Assembly: GCA_003134655.1 (NCBI GenBank)
Contig: PLBY01000107.1
Coordinates: 233,603-284,112, forward strand
Direction: 5' to 3'
DNA: 50,510 nt
DNA from: Acidobacteriaceae bacterium
GTDB lineage: Bacteria; Acidobacteriota; Terriglobia; Terriglobales; Acidobacteriaceae
The notes under the pieces were generated by a model. That model was not told the origin of the DNA and did no database searches. It saw only the letters and a program-made list of their open reading frames with translations. Below, piece by piece: positions 32,302-40,886 of this stretch. Position numbers and translations under genes: made by a program. Numbering within the stretch: position 1 is the stretch's first letter; each line of letters opens with the position of its first letter.

Positions 32302-35088
32302 ATGGCGACCACCGAGAACTTGCCAGTGGCAGGGAACGATTTGATTGCGTTATCAGTGAACGGGCGTGGGGTGGAAGTTGCGGTACCAGGAACCAGGCGG
32401 CTGTCGCGTGTGCTGCGCGACGATCTGGGTCTGACCGGGACGAAAGTCGGCTGCGATGCGGGCGACTGCGGAGCCTGCACGGTTCTGCTCAACGGAGAAC
32501 CAGTTTGCGCGTGCCTGGTGGCGGCTGGACAGGCCGCGGAATGCGAAATTACAACTGTGGAGGGATTAGCAGAGCGCTCGCCACTGCACGGGCGTCTGCA
32601 GCAGTCGTTTCTTTCCCATGGTGCGGCGCAATGCGGAGCTTGCACTCCGGGGATGCTGGTGGCAGCAACTGCGCTGCTGGAGAAGAATCCCTCTCCCGAC
32701 GAGAACGCAGTAATGGATGCAATTGGTGGCGTGCTTTGCCGCTGCACCGGTTATCGGAAGATCATCAGCGCAGTCGTGGAAGCCGGGAAGGAATCGCTGG
32801 AAGGCGCGTCGCCGGTTGCCGGGGCGGCCGTGGGTGCGCGGCTGGTGCGGCTCGATGGCAAAAAGAAAGTCGACGGCACGGAGATTTTCGGGGCGGATGA
32901 GAGCCCTGCGGGGACTCTGGGAGTACGGGTGATCCGCTGCCCGAATCATCGGGCGCGGTTTCAGTTCGGCGACCTTGATCAGTTCGTTGCGGCTCATCCC
33001 GGACTAGTACTTGTCCTAACATCGAAAGATGTGCCTGGCATCGATTGCTATGGCGTGATCCCCCGGTATGCGGATCAACCGGTATTCGCGCACAACGAAG
33101 CGCGATTCCGAGGGGAAGCCGTTGCAGCGGTCGTCGGCGAGACCGATGCGCTCGAGGCGCTCGATCTGGCTGAGTTTCCCGTGCGTTGGGAGGAGTCACC
33201 CGCTCTCAAGACAATCGATGAGGCGCTGGCGGCGGATGCTCCACGTATTCATGCGCATCGCGAAGAAAATGTTCTGGTCTGCGGACGCGTGGTCCGTGGG
33301 GACGTGGAAAAAGCTCTCGCCGAAGCGGATGTCGCAGTAGAAGCCGAGTACGAGACGGGATTCGTCGAGCATGCTTACATTGAGCCGGAAGCTGGCTTCG
33401 CGCGGCGCGTGGGGGATTCCATCGAGATTCAAGCCTGCACGCAGTCCCCGTATATGGATCGTGACGACATTGCGAAGATTCTGGGGCTTGCGCCAGAGCA
33501 GGTGCGCATAATTCCAACGGCTGTTGGCGGAGGATTTGGATCGAAGCTCGATTTGTCGGTGCAGCCTTTTGTTGCTCTTGCCGCGTGGAAACTGGGACGA
33601 CCGGTGCGCATGGTTTATTCGCGGACAGAGTCGATTGTGTCGACTACGAAGCGGCATCCGGCGCGGATGCGGCTACGGGCTGGAGCGACGCGCGACGGCA
33701 ACCTCACGGCGCTCGACTTTAGAGCAGACTTCAATACAGGCGCGTATTCATCGTGGGGGCCGACTGTGGCGGGGCGTGTGCCGGTGCATGCATCGGGACC
33801 GTATTGCATTCCAAACTATCGGGCGCTGACTCGGGCGGTGCATACGAACGTTGTTCCTGCCGGGGCGTTTCGCGGATTCGGCGTGCCTCAGGCGGCGATC
33901 GCGCAAGAACAACTTTACGACGACCTTGCGGATCGAGTCGGAATCGACCGCCTGGAGTTTCGCATTCTGAATGCGCTGGACGACGATAGTCCAACCGTCA
34001 CCGGGCAAGTACTTGGCGAGGGCGTCGGGATTGGGGCGTGCTTCAAGGCGTTGCGCCCGCGATGGCAGGCCGCCCGCAGGGAAACATCCGCATTCAACAA
34101 CGCAGAGCCTGGTCCGCTGCGGCGCGGCGTGGGCGTTGCGGGCATGTGGTATGGGTGCGGAAACACGTCGCTGCCTAACCCGTCAACCGTGCGCATCGGG
34201 TTGAAGCGCGACGGACGTATTGCATTGCATCAGGGCGCGGTCGATATCGGTCAGGGATCGAATACCATCATCCCGCAGATTTGCGCGGATGCTTTGATGG
34301 CGCCAGTGGCGCAGTTTGATCTGGTTTCCGGCGACACGGCGATTTCACCGGATTGCGGCAAGACCTCGGCATCGCGGCAAACGTTTGTCACCGGGAAAGC
34401 GGCGCACATGGCGGGAAGCAAGTTGCGCACCGAGATCTTGAAGTGGGCCGACGCATGTGACTGCGCGACGATCGAGTTTGGCGAGGGCAGCGTGACCGTT
34501 GCCGAAGATGGAAGGCGGAAGGTGCTCGCCCTTTCGGAGTTGCTGCTCGATCCGCTTGGCTACGTGATTACTGCCGAGGCCACGTTTGATCCGCCAACGA
34601 GTCCGCTCGATGAAAACGGGCAGGGAAGTCCCTACGCAGTGTTCGGCTTTGGCGCGCACATGGCGGAGATTGAAGTCGATGTTGACCTCGGCACAGTACG
34701 CGTGCTGAAAGTGACGGCGGCGCACGATGTGGGGCGCGCGATTAATCCCACGCTGATCGAGGGGCAGATCGAAGGCGGCGTTGCGCAAGGCCTGGGGATG
34801 GCTCTGATGGAGGAATTCTTTCCCGGCAAGGGTGAGAATTTGCACGACTATCTGATTCCCTCGGCAGGGGACGTTCCTCCCGTCGAATCGATTCTGATTG
34901 AAGATGCTTCGTCAATCGGGCCGTTCGGAGCCAAGGGGATCGGCGAGCAGGCGGTGATTCCGACGGCGCCAGCGATTCTCAACGCGATTCACGATGCCAT
35001 CGGCGTGCGCATCCACAGGATTCCTGCAACGCCAGACCGAGTGCGCGCAGCCATTCTCGCTAAGGCCAACGGAGGCGCGCGTGGCTGA
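32302..35088 (+). CDS. Fused [2Fe-2S] and molybdopterin subunit of a heterocycle dehydrogenase
   Basis: 928 residues. Residues ~14-165 are the two-cluster Fe-S module (KVGCDAGDCGACTVLLNGEP; QCGACTPGMLVAATALL; CRCTGYRKI). Residues ~180-920 are the molybdopterin-binding module with VGGGFGSKLDLSVQPFVALA, GAFRGFGVPQAAIAQEQLYD, GAVDIGQGSNTIIPQI and the catalytic Glu region FGAKGIGEQAVIPTAPAI. These two modules are normally separate genes in bacteria; here they are one polypeptide, with the FAD subunit separate. No Tat or signal peptide, so it is cytoplasmic. It should hydroxylate a purine, pyridine or similar ring. The context with reductase and enamidase genes favours a pyridine carboxylate. Confidence 0.88.
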   Translation: MATTENLPVAGNDLIALSVNGRGVEVAVPGTRRLSRVLRDDLGLTGTKVGCDAGDCGACTVLLNGEPVCACLVAAGQAAECEITTVEGLAERSPLHGRLQQSFLSHGAAQCGACTPGMLVAATALLEKNPSPDENAVMDAIGGVLCRCTGYRKIISAVVEAGKESLEGASPVAGAAVGARLVRLDGKKKVDGTEIFGADESPAGTLGVRVIRCPNHRARFQFGDLDQFVAAHPGLVLVLTSKDVPGIDCYGVIPRYADQPVFAHNEARFRGEAVAAVVGETDALEALDLAEFPVRWEESPALKTIDEALAADAPRIHAHREENVLVCGRVVRGDVEKALAEADVAVEAEYETGFVEHAYIEPEAGFARRVGDSIEIQACTQSPYMDRDDIAKILGLAPEQVRIIPTAVGGGFGSKLDLSVQPFVALAAWKLGRPVRMVYSRTESIVSTTKRHPARMRLRAGATRDGNLTALDFRADFNTGAYSSWGPTVAGRVPVHASGPYCIPNYRALTRAVHTNVVPAGAFRGFGVPQAAIAQEQLYDDLADRVGIDRLEFRILNALDDDSPTVTGQVLGEGVGIGACFKALRPRWQAARRETSAFNNAEPGPLRRGVGVAGMWYGCGNTSLPNPSTVRIGLKRDGRIALHQGAVDIGQGSNTIIPQICADALMAPVAQFDLVSGDTAISPDCGKTSASRQTFVTGKAAHMAGSKLRTEILKWADACDCATIEFGEGSVTVAEDGRRKVLALSELLLDPLGYVITAEATFDPPTSPLDENGQGSPYAVFGFGAHMAEIEVDVDLGTVRVLKVTAAHDVGRAINPTLIEGQIEGGVAQGLGMALMEEFFPGKGENLHDYLIPSAGDVPPVESILIEDASSIGPFGAKGIGEQAVIPTAPAILNAIHDAIGVRIHRIPATPDRVRAAILAKANGGARG

Positions 35089-36547
35089 CGATGCCATCCG
35101 TTGCGATGCCTGTCCCGTGCTCTGCTACATCAAGCCTGGGCGGACCGGATCGTGCGACCGCTATGGTAATCACGAGGGCAAGTTGGTGCGCCTCGACCCG
35201 CATGTGGTGCTGGATCGAGCGCTGGATCGTGGGGAGTCGATTGTGCCATTCCTCGAGCGCGGACACGACTGGGACGGCACGCTAGAAAGCCACGGCGAAA
35301 CTTTTGTGACTGCGATTGGAGCGGGCACGACGTATCCCGATTACAAGCCGGCGCCGTTTATTATTTCGTCGCAGGTGGAAGGCGTCGACATGGTCACGGT
35401 GGTGACCGAAGGAATTTTCAGTTACTGCGGCGTGAAAGTGAAGATCGACACCGACCGGCACTTGGGCCCAGAGTGCAGCACAGTGCGGGCGCAGGGAGAA
35501 GCGGTGGGACATGTGACCACAAGCGAATACGGGTCGCAGATGTTGTCGCTGGGTGGCGTGCGGCACTTGACGGGAGGCAGTCGGCAGGAAGGCACGGCCA
35601 CCTGCGACGCGCTGCTGAACCTATGCAACGGCAAAGCCGTGGAATTGAAGATCGATGATGGTGCGAAAGTCGTGGTGCAGGCGGGTAAGCCGCCAATCGT
35701 GGACGGAGCGCAGGAAGAGCGCATGCGCGTCGGCTGTGGGTCGGCCACGATTGGGATGTTCGCCAAGCAGTGGTTCGGCAAAGTCGACGATGTGGTGGTG
35801 GTCGATGATCACATCACCGGCGTGTTGTCAGAGCATCAGGCAGGGAAATTGCTCGGTGTGCAAGAGACAGGCATCAAGTTGAAGGGACGGCGGTCCACTC
35901 CAGGACGATATTTCCAAGTCGCGGAGCCGGGTACGTCGTGGGGCGGCACCGACATTGAAGATCCGCTGACGATCCTGGGAAAGTTCAATGCGAAGAAGGC
36001 ATGGCCCGGTTTGCGGTTGCTGATGGTGAGTACGACGGGTGAGCATCATGCCTATTTCGAACTGGACGAAGATCTGAAGCCGCGGGAAAAGAACTTGCCC
36101 GCCGACTTGCGCCAATCCGTGGCGCGCATCAAGGAGAATTGCGAACCGGCGCTGTGTACAGTGCTCTTCATGGGCGGAGCGGGAGGATCGTTGCGGGCCG
36201 GTGTGACGGAAAATCCGGTGAAGCTGACGCACTCGGTGCGCGACGCGCTTACCCGCGTAACCTGCGGCGGCGCGCCGGTTTACGTGTGGCCGGGCGGCGG
36301 CATCACTTTCATGGCTGATGTCAGTCGCATGCCGCAGAATGCCTTCGGATATGTGCCGACGCCGGCGCTGGTGGCTCCGATCGAATTCACCTTGAGGCTC
36401 GCTGATTATGCTGCGTTGGGCGGGTACACGGAGCACGTGCGTCCGCTGAGTTCGGTTGCGGCAGAGAATGAGAACCGCCGGAGGGTGGCCGCGCATTCGA
36501 AGAATCCGTGGCCGCTGGAGTCCGGTGGCCGGGCGAAGAAACGATGA
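35081..36547 (+). CDS. hnr: 6-hydroxynicotinate reductase-like iron-sulfur protein
   Basis: About 488 residues from a GTG at 35081, with GGAGG 6 bp upstream and an 8-bp overlap with the preceding gene. The N-terminus has Cys8, Cys11, Cys15 and Cys25 (CDACPVLCYIKPGRTGSCDR), a likely [4Fe-4S] site. Further Gly-rich stretches (LTGGSRQEGTATCDALLNLC; FMGGAGGSLRAGVT) follow. It resembles proteins annotated as 6-hydroxynicotinate reductase, which in Eubacterium barkeri reduces the 6-oxo-pyridine ring to the tetrahydro form with ferredoxin. Recognition is from memory of the family. The enamidase nearby, which acts on that product, makes it much more likely. Confidence 0.78.
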   Translation: MADDAIRCDACPVLCYIKPGRTGSCDRYGNHEGKLVRLDPHVVLDRALDRGESIVPFLERGHDWDGTLESHGETFVTAIGAGTTYPDYKPAPFIISSQVEGVDMVTVVTEGIFSYCGVKVKIDTDRHLGPECSTVRAQGEAVGHVTTSEYGSQMLSLGGVRHLTGGSRQEGTATCDALLNLCNGKAVELKIDDGAKVVVQAGKPPIVDGAQEERMRVGCGSATIGMFAKQWFGKVDDVVVVDDHITGVLSEHQAGKLLGVQETGIKLKGRRSTPGRYFQVAEPGTSWGGTDIEDPLTILGKFNAKKAWPGLRLLMVSTTGEHHAYFELDEDLKPREKNLPADLRQSVARIKENCEPALCTVLFMGGAGGSLRAGVTENPVKLTHSVRDALTRVTCGGAPVYVWPGGGITFMADVSRMPQNAFGYVPTPALVAPIEFTLRLADYAALGGYTEHVRPLSSVAAENENRRRVAAHSKNPWPLESGGRAKKR

Positions 36548-37443
36548 ATCAGCGCGCGCAAATCCGACTGTTGCCTGATGGACGGCGACTGCATTTACAC
36601 GATGGTCCGATCGATGTCATTCTCGAGGCGTTCGGACCGGCGTGTGAGGTTGAGGCCGCGTACCGGGCTGCCGGTGCCCGGTTTGTGACGGTGCTTGACG
36701 AGCTGTGCGGCGAGCTCTCGTTCTTGCGGCAATCTTGTTCGCAGGAAGCGGCGTGGCCGCAAGGTGCAGTCGCGCGAAGGATGGTCGCGGCCGTGATCCC
36801 TTACGCGGCGGAGTACTTCATCACTCCGATGGCCGCGGTGGCGGGTGCGGTGGCCGAGGAGATTCTCGCAGCGATGGTCGCGACTGGCGAACTCTCGTCG
36901 GCGTATGTGAACGATGGTGGCGACATTGCACTGCACATGAGCCCAGGCGAGAAATTTGTGGTCGGCATGGTGGAGCGTCCCGACCGTCCGTCGTTGCTGG
37001 GGACGACTACCGTGAACGCGGCTGATCCGGTGCGTGGAATTGCAACCAGCGGATGGCGGGGGCGCAGCTTTTCGTTGGGGATTGCTGATGCGGTTACCGT
37101 GCTGGCGGATCGCGCTGCCGCTGCCGACGCCGCAGCCACGATCATAGCCAACGAGGTCAACTTGCCGTGCCATCCAGCGATCGTCCGCGTATCGGCCTGC
37201 GAAATGGCGCCCGACAGCGATCTCGGGGATCGGTTGGTGACGCAGGCGGTGGGCGAGTTGACTCTGGAAGATGTGAATCAAGCTCTGGAGGCGGGCGCGC
37301 GGACCGCGGATCGTCTTCTAAGAATGGGGCTGATCCGGACCGCAGCTCTGAGTCTTCAAGGAACGACGCGCATCGTCGGAACTTGCCCAGAGTCGAAGAT
37401 GATTGCGACTCCCGTCCGCGAAAGGGGCCTGGCGCATGCCTGA
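36544..37443 (+). CDS. UPF0280 family protein (ApbE superfamily)
   Basis: 299 residues; the ATG at 36544 overlaps the reductase stop by 4 bp. It begins RAQIRLLPDGRRLHLHDGPI and contains the family-like DGGDIALHMSPGEKFVVGMV, IATSGWRGRSFSLGIADAVT and AAAADAAATIIANEVNLPCH. UPF0280 proteins belong to the ApbE (FAD:protein FMN transferase) superfamily but have no established function. The position directly after a flavin/Fe-S-type reductase gene suggests a role in flavinylating or assembling it (inference). Confidence 0.8.
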   Translation: MNQRAQIRLLPDGRRLHLHDGPIDVILEAFGPACEVEAAYRAAGARFVTVLDELCGELSFLRQSCSQEAAWPQGAVARRMVAAVIPYAAEYFITPMAAVAGAVAEEILAAMVATGELSSAYVNDGGDIALHMSPGEKFVVGMVERPDRPSLLGTTTVNAADPVRGIATSGWRGRSFSLGIADAVTVLADRAAAADAAATIIANEVNLPCHPAIVRVSACEMAPDSDLGDRLVTQAVGELTLEDVNQALEAGARTADRLLRMGLIRTAALSLQGTTRIVGTCPESKMIATPVRERGLAHA

Positions 37444-38020
37444 GGTGGTGATCCGAAAGAGACTCACCTGCGTGGAAGAGATTTTTCACGAAGGAGGGCC
37501 GGTCGCAAGCAAGCCTCTGCGCCGCGCGGCGGCACTTGCGGTGATTCGAAATCCGTTCGCGGGGTCGTACGTCGCGAACATCGAGGGCTTCATGGACGAT
37601 CTAGAGCCGCTGGGTTTGGACATGGCTCGGACCCTGGTCGCGGCGCTTGGCGGAGACCCAGGGGTGGTCGAGGGCTACGGCAAGGGGGCGATTGTTGGGT
37701 CGGCAGGAGAACTTGAGCACGGGGCGTTGTGGCACGTTCCGGGTGGATACGCGATGCGCGAGGTGCTGGGCGGGGCCAAGGCGATCGTGGCGTCGACGAA
37801 AAAAGTTGGGGGGCCGGGAACACGGCTCGATGTGCCCATCACTCATATCAACGCTTCGTACGTGCGGAGCCATTTCGACGCGATGGAAGTGGGCGTGAAT
37901 GATGCTCCGCGGGCCGACGAGATTTTGTTGGCTCTGGTTATGTCCACCGGCGCCCGCGTGCATGCTCGCGTGGGCGGCCTTAGGGCGTCGGAGATTAAAG
38001 GCGTGGACGGACTGCGGTGA
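37436..38020 (+). CDS. 'Amino acid synthesis' (PF06684) family protein, first copy
   Basis: 194 residues from the ATG at 37436, overlapping the UPF0280 stop by 8 bp. Family-like stretches are AALAVIRNPFAGSYVANIEG, VEGYGKGAIVGSAGELEHGA and DVPITHINASYVRSHFDAME. PF06684 was named from a weak genetic hint; the true activity is unknown. It is repeatedly found next to UPF0280 and heterocycle genes in proteobacteria, as I recall. It has a same-length paralogue next to it. Confidence 0.8.
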   Translation: MPEVVIRKRLTCVEEIFHEGGPVASKPLRRAAALAVIRNPFAGSYVANIEGFMDDLEPLGLDMARTLVAALGGDPGVVEGYGKGAIVGSAGELEHGALWHVPGGYAMREVLGGAKAIVASTKKVGGPGTRLDVPITHINASYVRSHFDAMEVGVNDAPRADEILLALVMSTGARVHARVGGLRASEIKGVDGLR

Positions 38021-38044
38021 GGGCGAAACACTGAGGACGAAAGT

Positions 38045-38629
38045 ATGAAAGCGAAAATCCGCAAGATTGCGACATTCGTGGAAGAAACCCAGCGTGAGAT
38101 GGAGCGCGAAATATCTCCTCCCACACGGCGCGCGGCTGCAGTGGCTGTGATTGAGAATCCGTGCGCGGGAAAGTACGTCGAGGACCTTTCGGAGCTGATG
38201 GCGATCGGCGAAGAACTTGGCGAACTGCTCACTGCGCGCGCGGTGGCGGCGCTGGGAATTGCGGGACCGTCGGCGGAGAGCTACGGCAAGGCGGCAGCAG
38301 TCGGCGAGAACGGAGAACTCGAGCATGCTGCGGCGATTCTTCATCCCAAGCTGGGAACCCCGGTGCGCCGCGTTTTGGGAAAAGGCGCCGCACTGATTCC
38401 ATCTTCGAAGAAGCGTGGCGGGATGGGCGTGGTGCTCGACATTCCGCTCGGGCATAAAGATGCGGCGTTTGTGCGGAGCCACTTTGATGGCATGGAAGTG
38501 CGGCTGAACGATGCGCCGCGCGCAAATGAAATCATGGTGGCGATCGCCGTGACCGACAGCGGGCGTCCTCTGGCGCGCGTGGGCGGACTGACGAAAGATC
38601 AAATCAAAGGGGAAGACGGGCTCCGCTAG
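38045..38629 (+). CDS. 'Amino acid synthesis' (PF06684) family protein, second copy
   Basis: 194 residues, the tandem paralogue of the previous gene. It has the same landmarks (AAVAVIENPCAGKYVEDLSE; AESYGKAAAVGENGELEHAA; FVRSHFDGMEVRLNDAPRAN), roughly half identical by eye. Equal length and collinearity suggest an old duplication, possibly giving a heteromeric complex. Last gene of the plus-strand operon; the convergent gene ends 10 bp beyond. Confidence 0.8.
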   Translation: MKAKIRKIATFVEETQREMEREISPPTRRAAAVAVIENPCAGKYVEDLSELMAIGEELGELLTARAVAALGIAGPSAESYGKAAAVGENGELEHAAAILHPKLGTPVRRVLGKGAALIPSSKKRGGMGVVLDIPLGHKDAAFVRSHFDGMEVRLNDAPRANEIMVAIAVTDSGRPLARVGGLTKDQIKGEDGLR

Positions 38630-38639
38630 GTCTGCCCAA

Positions 38640-39572
38640 TTACTTTGCGGGGGTAGCCACCAGGAAAGAGATATCGCCCACCTTGTACAGAACCTTGCCC
38701 GGCGAATCCGCCGTTGGGGTGACTTTACCGCTGCGCATTGCGGCGAATGCCAAAACAAGCCTTGTAAGTTCGGTCGGCGACGCTACAGGAATATTGTGTG
38801 CGCCCAGGACAACCTTAACATTTGGTGCGAGAGCGTTGAGGCGACTGATCGAAGCGGCGTATGCTTTGAAATCTGTTTCCGGCCGGAACAGCCAGATCGG
38901 CGCGGGATAGTAGGTGTCTCCAGTGAAGAGCAAACCATTGGCACGATCGATGAGAGAAATCGCGTCGGGCGTATGGCCGGGCGTGGCGATGACTTCGATC
39001 GTGCGGCCGCCGAGATCAAAACGGTCTCCATCATGCATGTATGCCGTGATCTTCCAGGGACGGGTGACATAGGTCTTCGGATCGAATCCCTTCGGCAGAG
39101 AGCCGCAGATCTGATCGGGCGTGATCTCCGCTTGCGCATCTTCGCGTGATCCCTGCGCGTCCTTGCGGGTAAAATCTGTGTCCATTCCATAGACAGTGTC
39201 GAATTCCCAGTTACCACCGACATGGTCGTCGTGCGTGTGAGAATTCAGCACGATGATCGGTAGCTTGGTGAGTTGTTCCGTGACCTTCTTGATGTCGCTG
39301 ATGCCCATGCCAGTGTCGAAAAGTAGAGCGCGTTTCTGGCCGACGATGAGGTAGCCGATCGTTTCTTCGGCCTGGTGCGGTTCATAGATGGCGAACACGC
39401 CGGGTGCGGGTTTGTAGGCTTCGAACCAGGCATCGCTCACCGGGACGCGCTCGAGTGATTTGTATTCCGGGCGTGGAAGGGCGCGGCACCAGTCTGGGAT
39501 CGGCGCTTGCGCGAACCCTGACGCCGAAAGCATTGTGAACGACACAACGAATATCAGTGCGCGTCTATGCAC
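38640..39572 (-). CDS. Secreted metallo-beta-lactamase-fold hydrolase
   Basis: 310 residues from a GTG at 39572, overlapping the enamidase stop by 8 bp and so translationally coupled to it. A signal peptide (RRALIFVVSFTMLSASGFAQ) is followed by the metal-binding motifs HTHDDHVGG (near residue 112), IATPGHTPDAISL and FTGDTYYP, with a late His in LGAHNIPVAS. This is the full zinc-hydrolase set. The export signal is odd for a gene coupled to a cytoplasmic amidohydrolase. It may open a lactam or lactone in the periplasm, but the substrate is unknown. Confidence 0.85.
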   Translation of the reverse strand: MHRRALIFVVSFTMLSASGFAQAPIPDWCRALPRPEYKSLERVPVSDAWFEAYKPAPGVFAIYEPHQAEETIGYLIVGQKRALLFDTGMGISDIKKVTEQLTKLPIIVLNSHTHDDHVGGNWEFDTVYGMDTDFTRKDAQGSREDAQAEITPDQICGSLPKGFDPKTYVTRPWKITAYMHDGDRFDLGGRTIEVIATPGHTPDAISLIDRANGLLFTGDTYYPAPIWLFRPETDFKAYAASISRLNALAPNVKVVLGAHNIPVASPTELTRLVLAFAAMRSGKVTPTADSPGKVLYKVGDISFLVATPAK

Positions 39573-40761
39573 GGACGACCTCCGGTACCCGCGTGGCTGG
39601 TGGCGTGTTGCGGCTGCGCTGGATGCTGATGGTGCCGTCGGTCACGACCATTCCAACTCCCGCCAGGTCTCCTTTTTGAATGCTGTCCAGCAGGTTGTTT
39701 CCAGCGGATTGCTGCGCGGTGTCGAGGAAGACGAAAGTCGCCTCGCGTCCAGCGGCGATCAGGCCGCAGTTCAGGCTGCGCATCTTAGCGGTATTCCCGG
39801 TTGCCAGACAGATCGCCACCTCCGCGGGAATTTCGCCCAGCGACGACAGCATCGAGATCATGCGCAAAATGCCCAGCGGCTGAACGCCCGAGCCCGCAGG
39901 TGAATCTGTGCCGAGAATCACATGGTCGAGATGGCTCACCTCCCGAGCCGTTCGCAGCGCCAGCAATGCTGCGCGCTCGTTGCCGTTGTGCACGATCTCC
40001 AGCGCGCGTGGGGAGCGCAAGCATATATCAATAATCTGGTCGTCGGGAAGTGCGGTGTGGCCGCCGTTAATGTGGCCGACAACGTCGGCATCAGTTTCTA
40101 GAACCATATCTTTGTCGATGAGGCTGGAACCGGGAATGGAAGGGCCGCCGGTGTGAATGGTGCTCTGGATGCCGTATTTGCGGGCCCATGCGACCATGCG
40201 GCGCCCGGTGACTCCATCCTTCACGCTGCCGAGACCGACCTCGCCCAGGAACGTCACGCCTGCGGCAGCCAATTCCTTGAAGTCATCTTCGACCATGCCT
40301 TGTTCGAGAACGGGCGCGCCCGCGTAAACCTTGACTCCTCCCGGACGAAAGGCGTGAAAGGCGCGTTGTGCGAAGATCGCCATCGCTTTCAAACCGACGA
40401 TGTCTTTAGGGCGGCCTGGCGTATGAACTTCCCCGGCGGAAACCATGGTGGTGACGCCGCCGTGCAGACAGCTGTCGATCCAGCCCAGTTGGTTCTGGCG
40501 GGGCGTCCAATCGCCGCAGACGGGATGCACATGGCTGTCGATCAATCCAGGCGCGAGTGCCGTGCCTTTGGCGTCAATCGTAGTTGTGGCGCCGGCGGTG
40601 TCGATATCTTTTTCCCTGCCAACAGCCTGGATCACGCTATCGACGGAGACAACCGTGTCAGCGTCGAGAATGGGGTGGTCGAGATCTCCGCTGAGGAGGA
40701 GTCCGATGTTGCGGATCAGTAATTTGTTGGGTGCGGATTTTGCGAGGGCATCGAGGCTCAT
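39565..40761 (-). CDS. ena: Enamidase-like amidohydrolase
   Basis: 398 residues, amidohydrolase superfamily, cytoplasmic. Metal ligands are visible: His77/His79 (LIDSHVHPVCGD), Glu174 (FLGEVGLGS, where many relatives have a carboxylated Lys), His203 (STIHTGG), His230 (GHINGGHTA) and Asp286 (GTDSPAGSG). It matches what I recall of Eubacterium barkeri enamidase, including MVSAGEVHTPGRPKD (SAG..H.PGRPKD) and the C-terminal SRNTPPATR. That enzyme opens tetrahydro-6-oxonicotinate to 2-formylglutarate and ammonia. Downstream and coupled: a secreted metallo-hydrolase. This is the strongest marker of the pathway. Confidence 0.88.
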   Translation of the reverse strand: MSLDALAKSAPNKLLIRNIGLLLSGDLDHPILDADTVVSVDSVIQAVGREKDIDTAGATTTIDAKGTALAPGLIDSHVHPVCGDWTPRQNQLGWIDSCLHGGVTTMVSAGEVHTPGRPKDIVGLKAMAIFAQRAFHAFRPGGVKVYAGAPVLEQGMVEDDFKELAAAGVTFLGEVGLGSVKDGVTGRRMVAWARKYGIQSTIHTGGPSIPGSSLIDKDMVLETDADVVGHINGGHTALPDDQIIDICLRSPRALEIVHNGNERAALLALRTAREVSHLDHVILGTDSPAGSGVQPLGILRMISMLSSLGEIPAEVAICLATGNTAKMRSLNCGLIAAGREATFVFLDTAQQSAGNNLLDSIQKGDLAGVGMVVTDGTISIQRSRNTPPATRVPEVVRA

Positions 40762-40886
40762 GAGATCGTTTCTCGAAATCGGCGAACCCGCAAATCATAC
40801 GCGACAGTTCTTCGAGCGGGAAGCGCGACGACATTGTCAGCGCTGGAACAATGATGGTACGCTCGGCCTTCGCAGGAAGGAGAGCC

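Noticed and set aside
36544..37443. UPF0280 gene as a second xanthine dehydrogenase accessory (XdhC)
   Set aside because: It lacks the XdhC Rossmann pattern and cysteine motif; the UPF0280 landmarks fit better.
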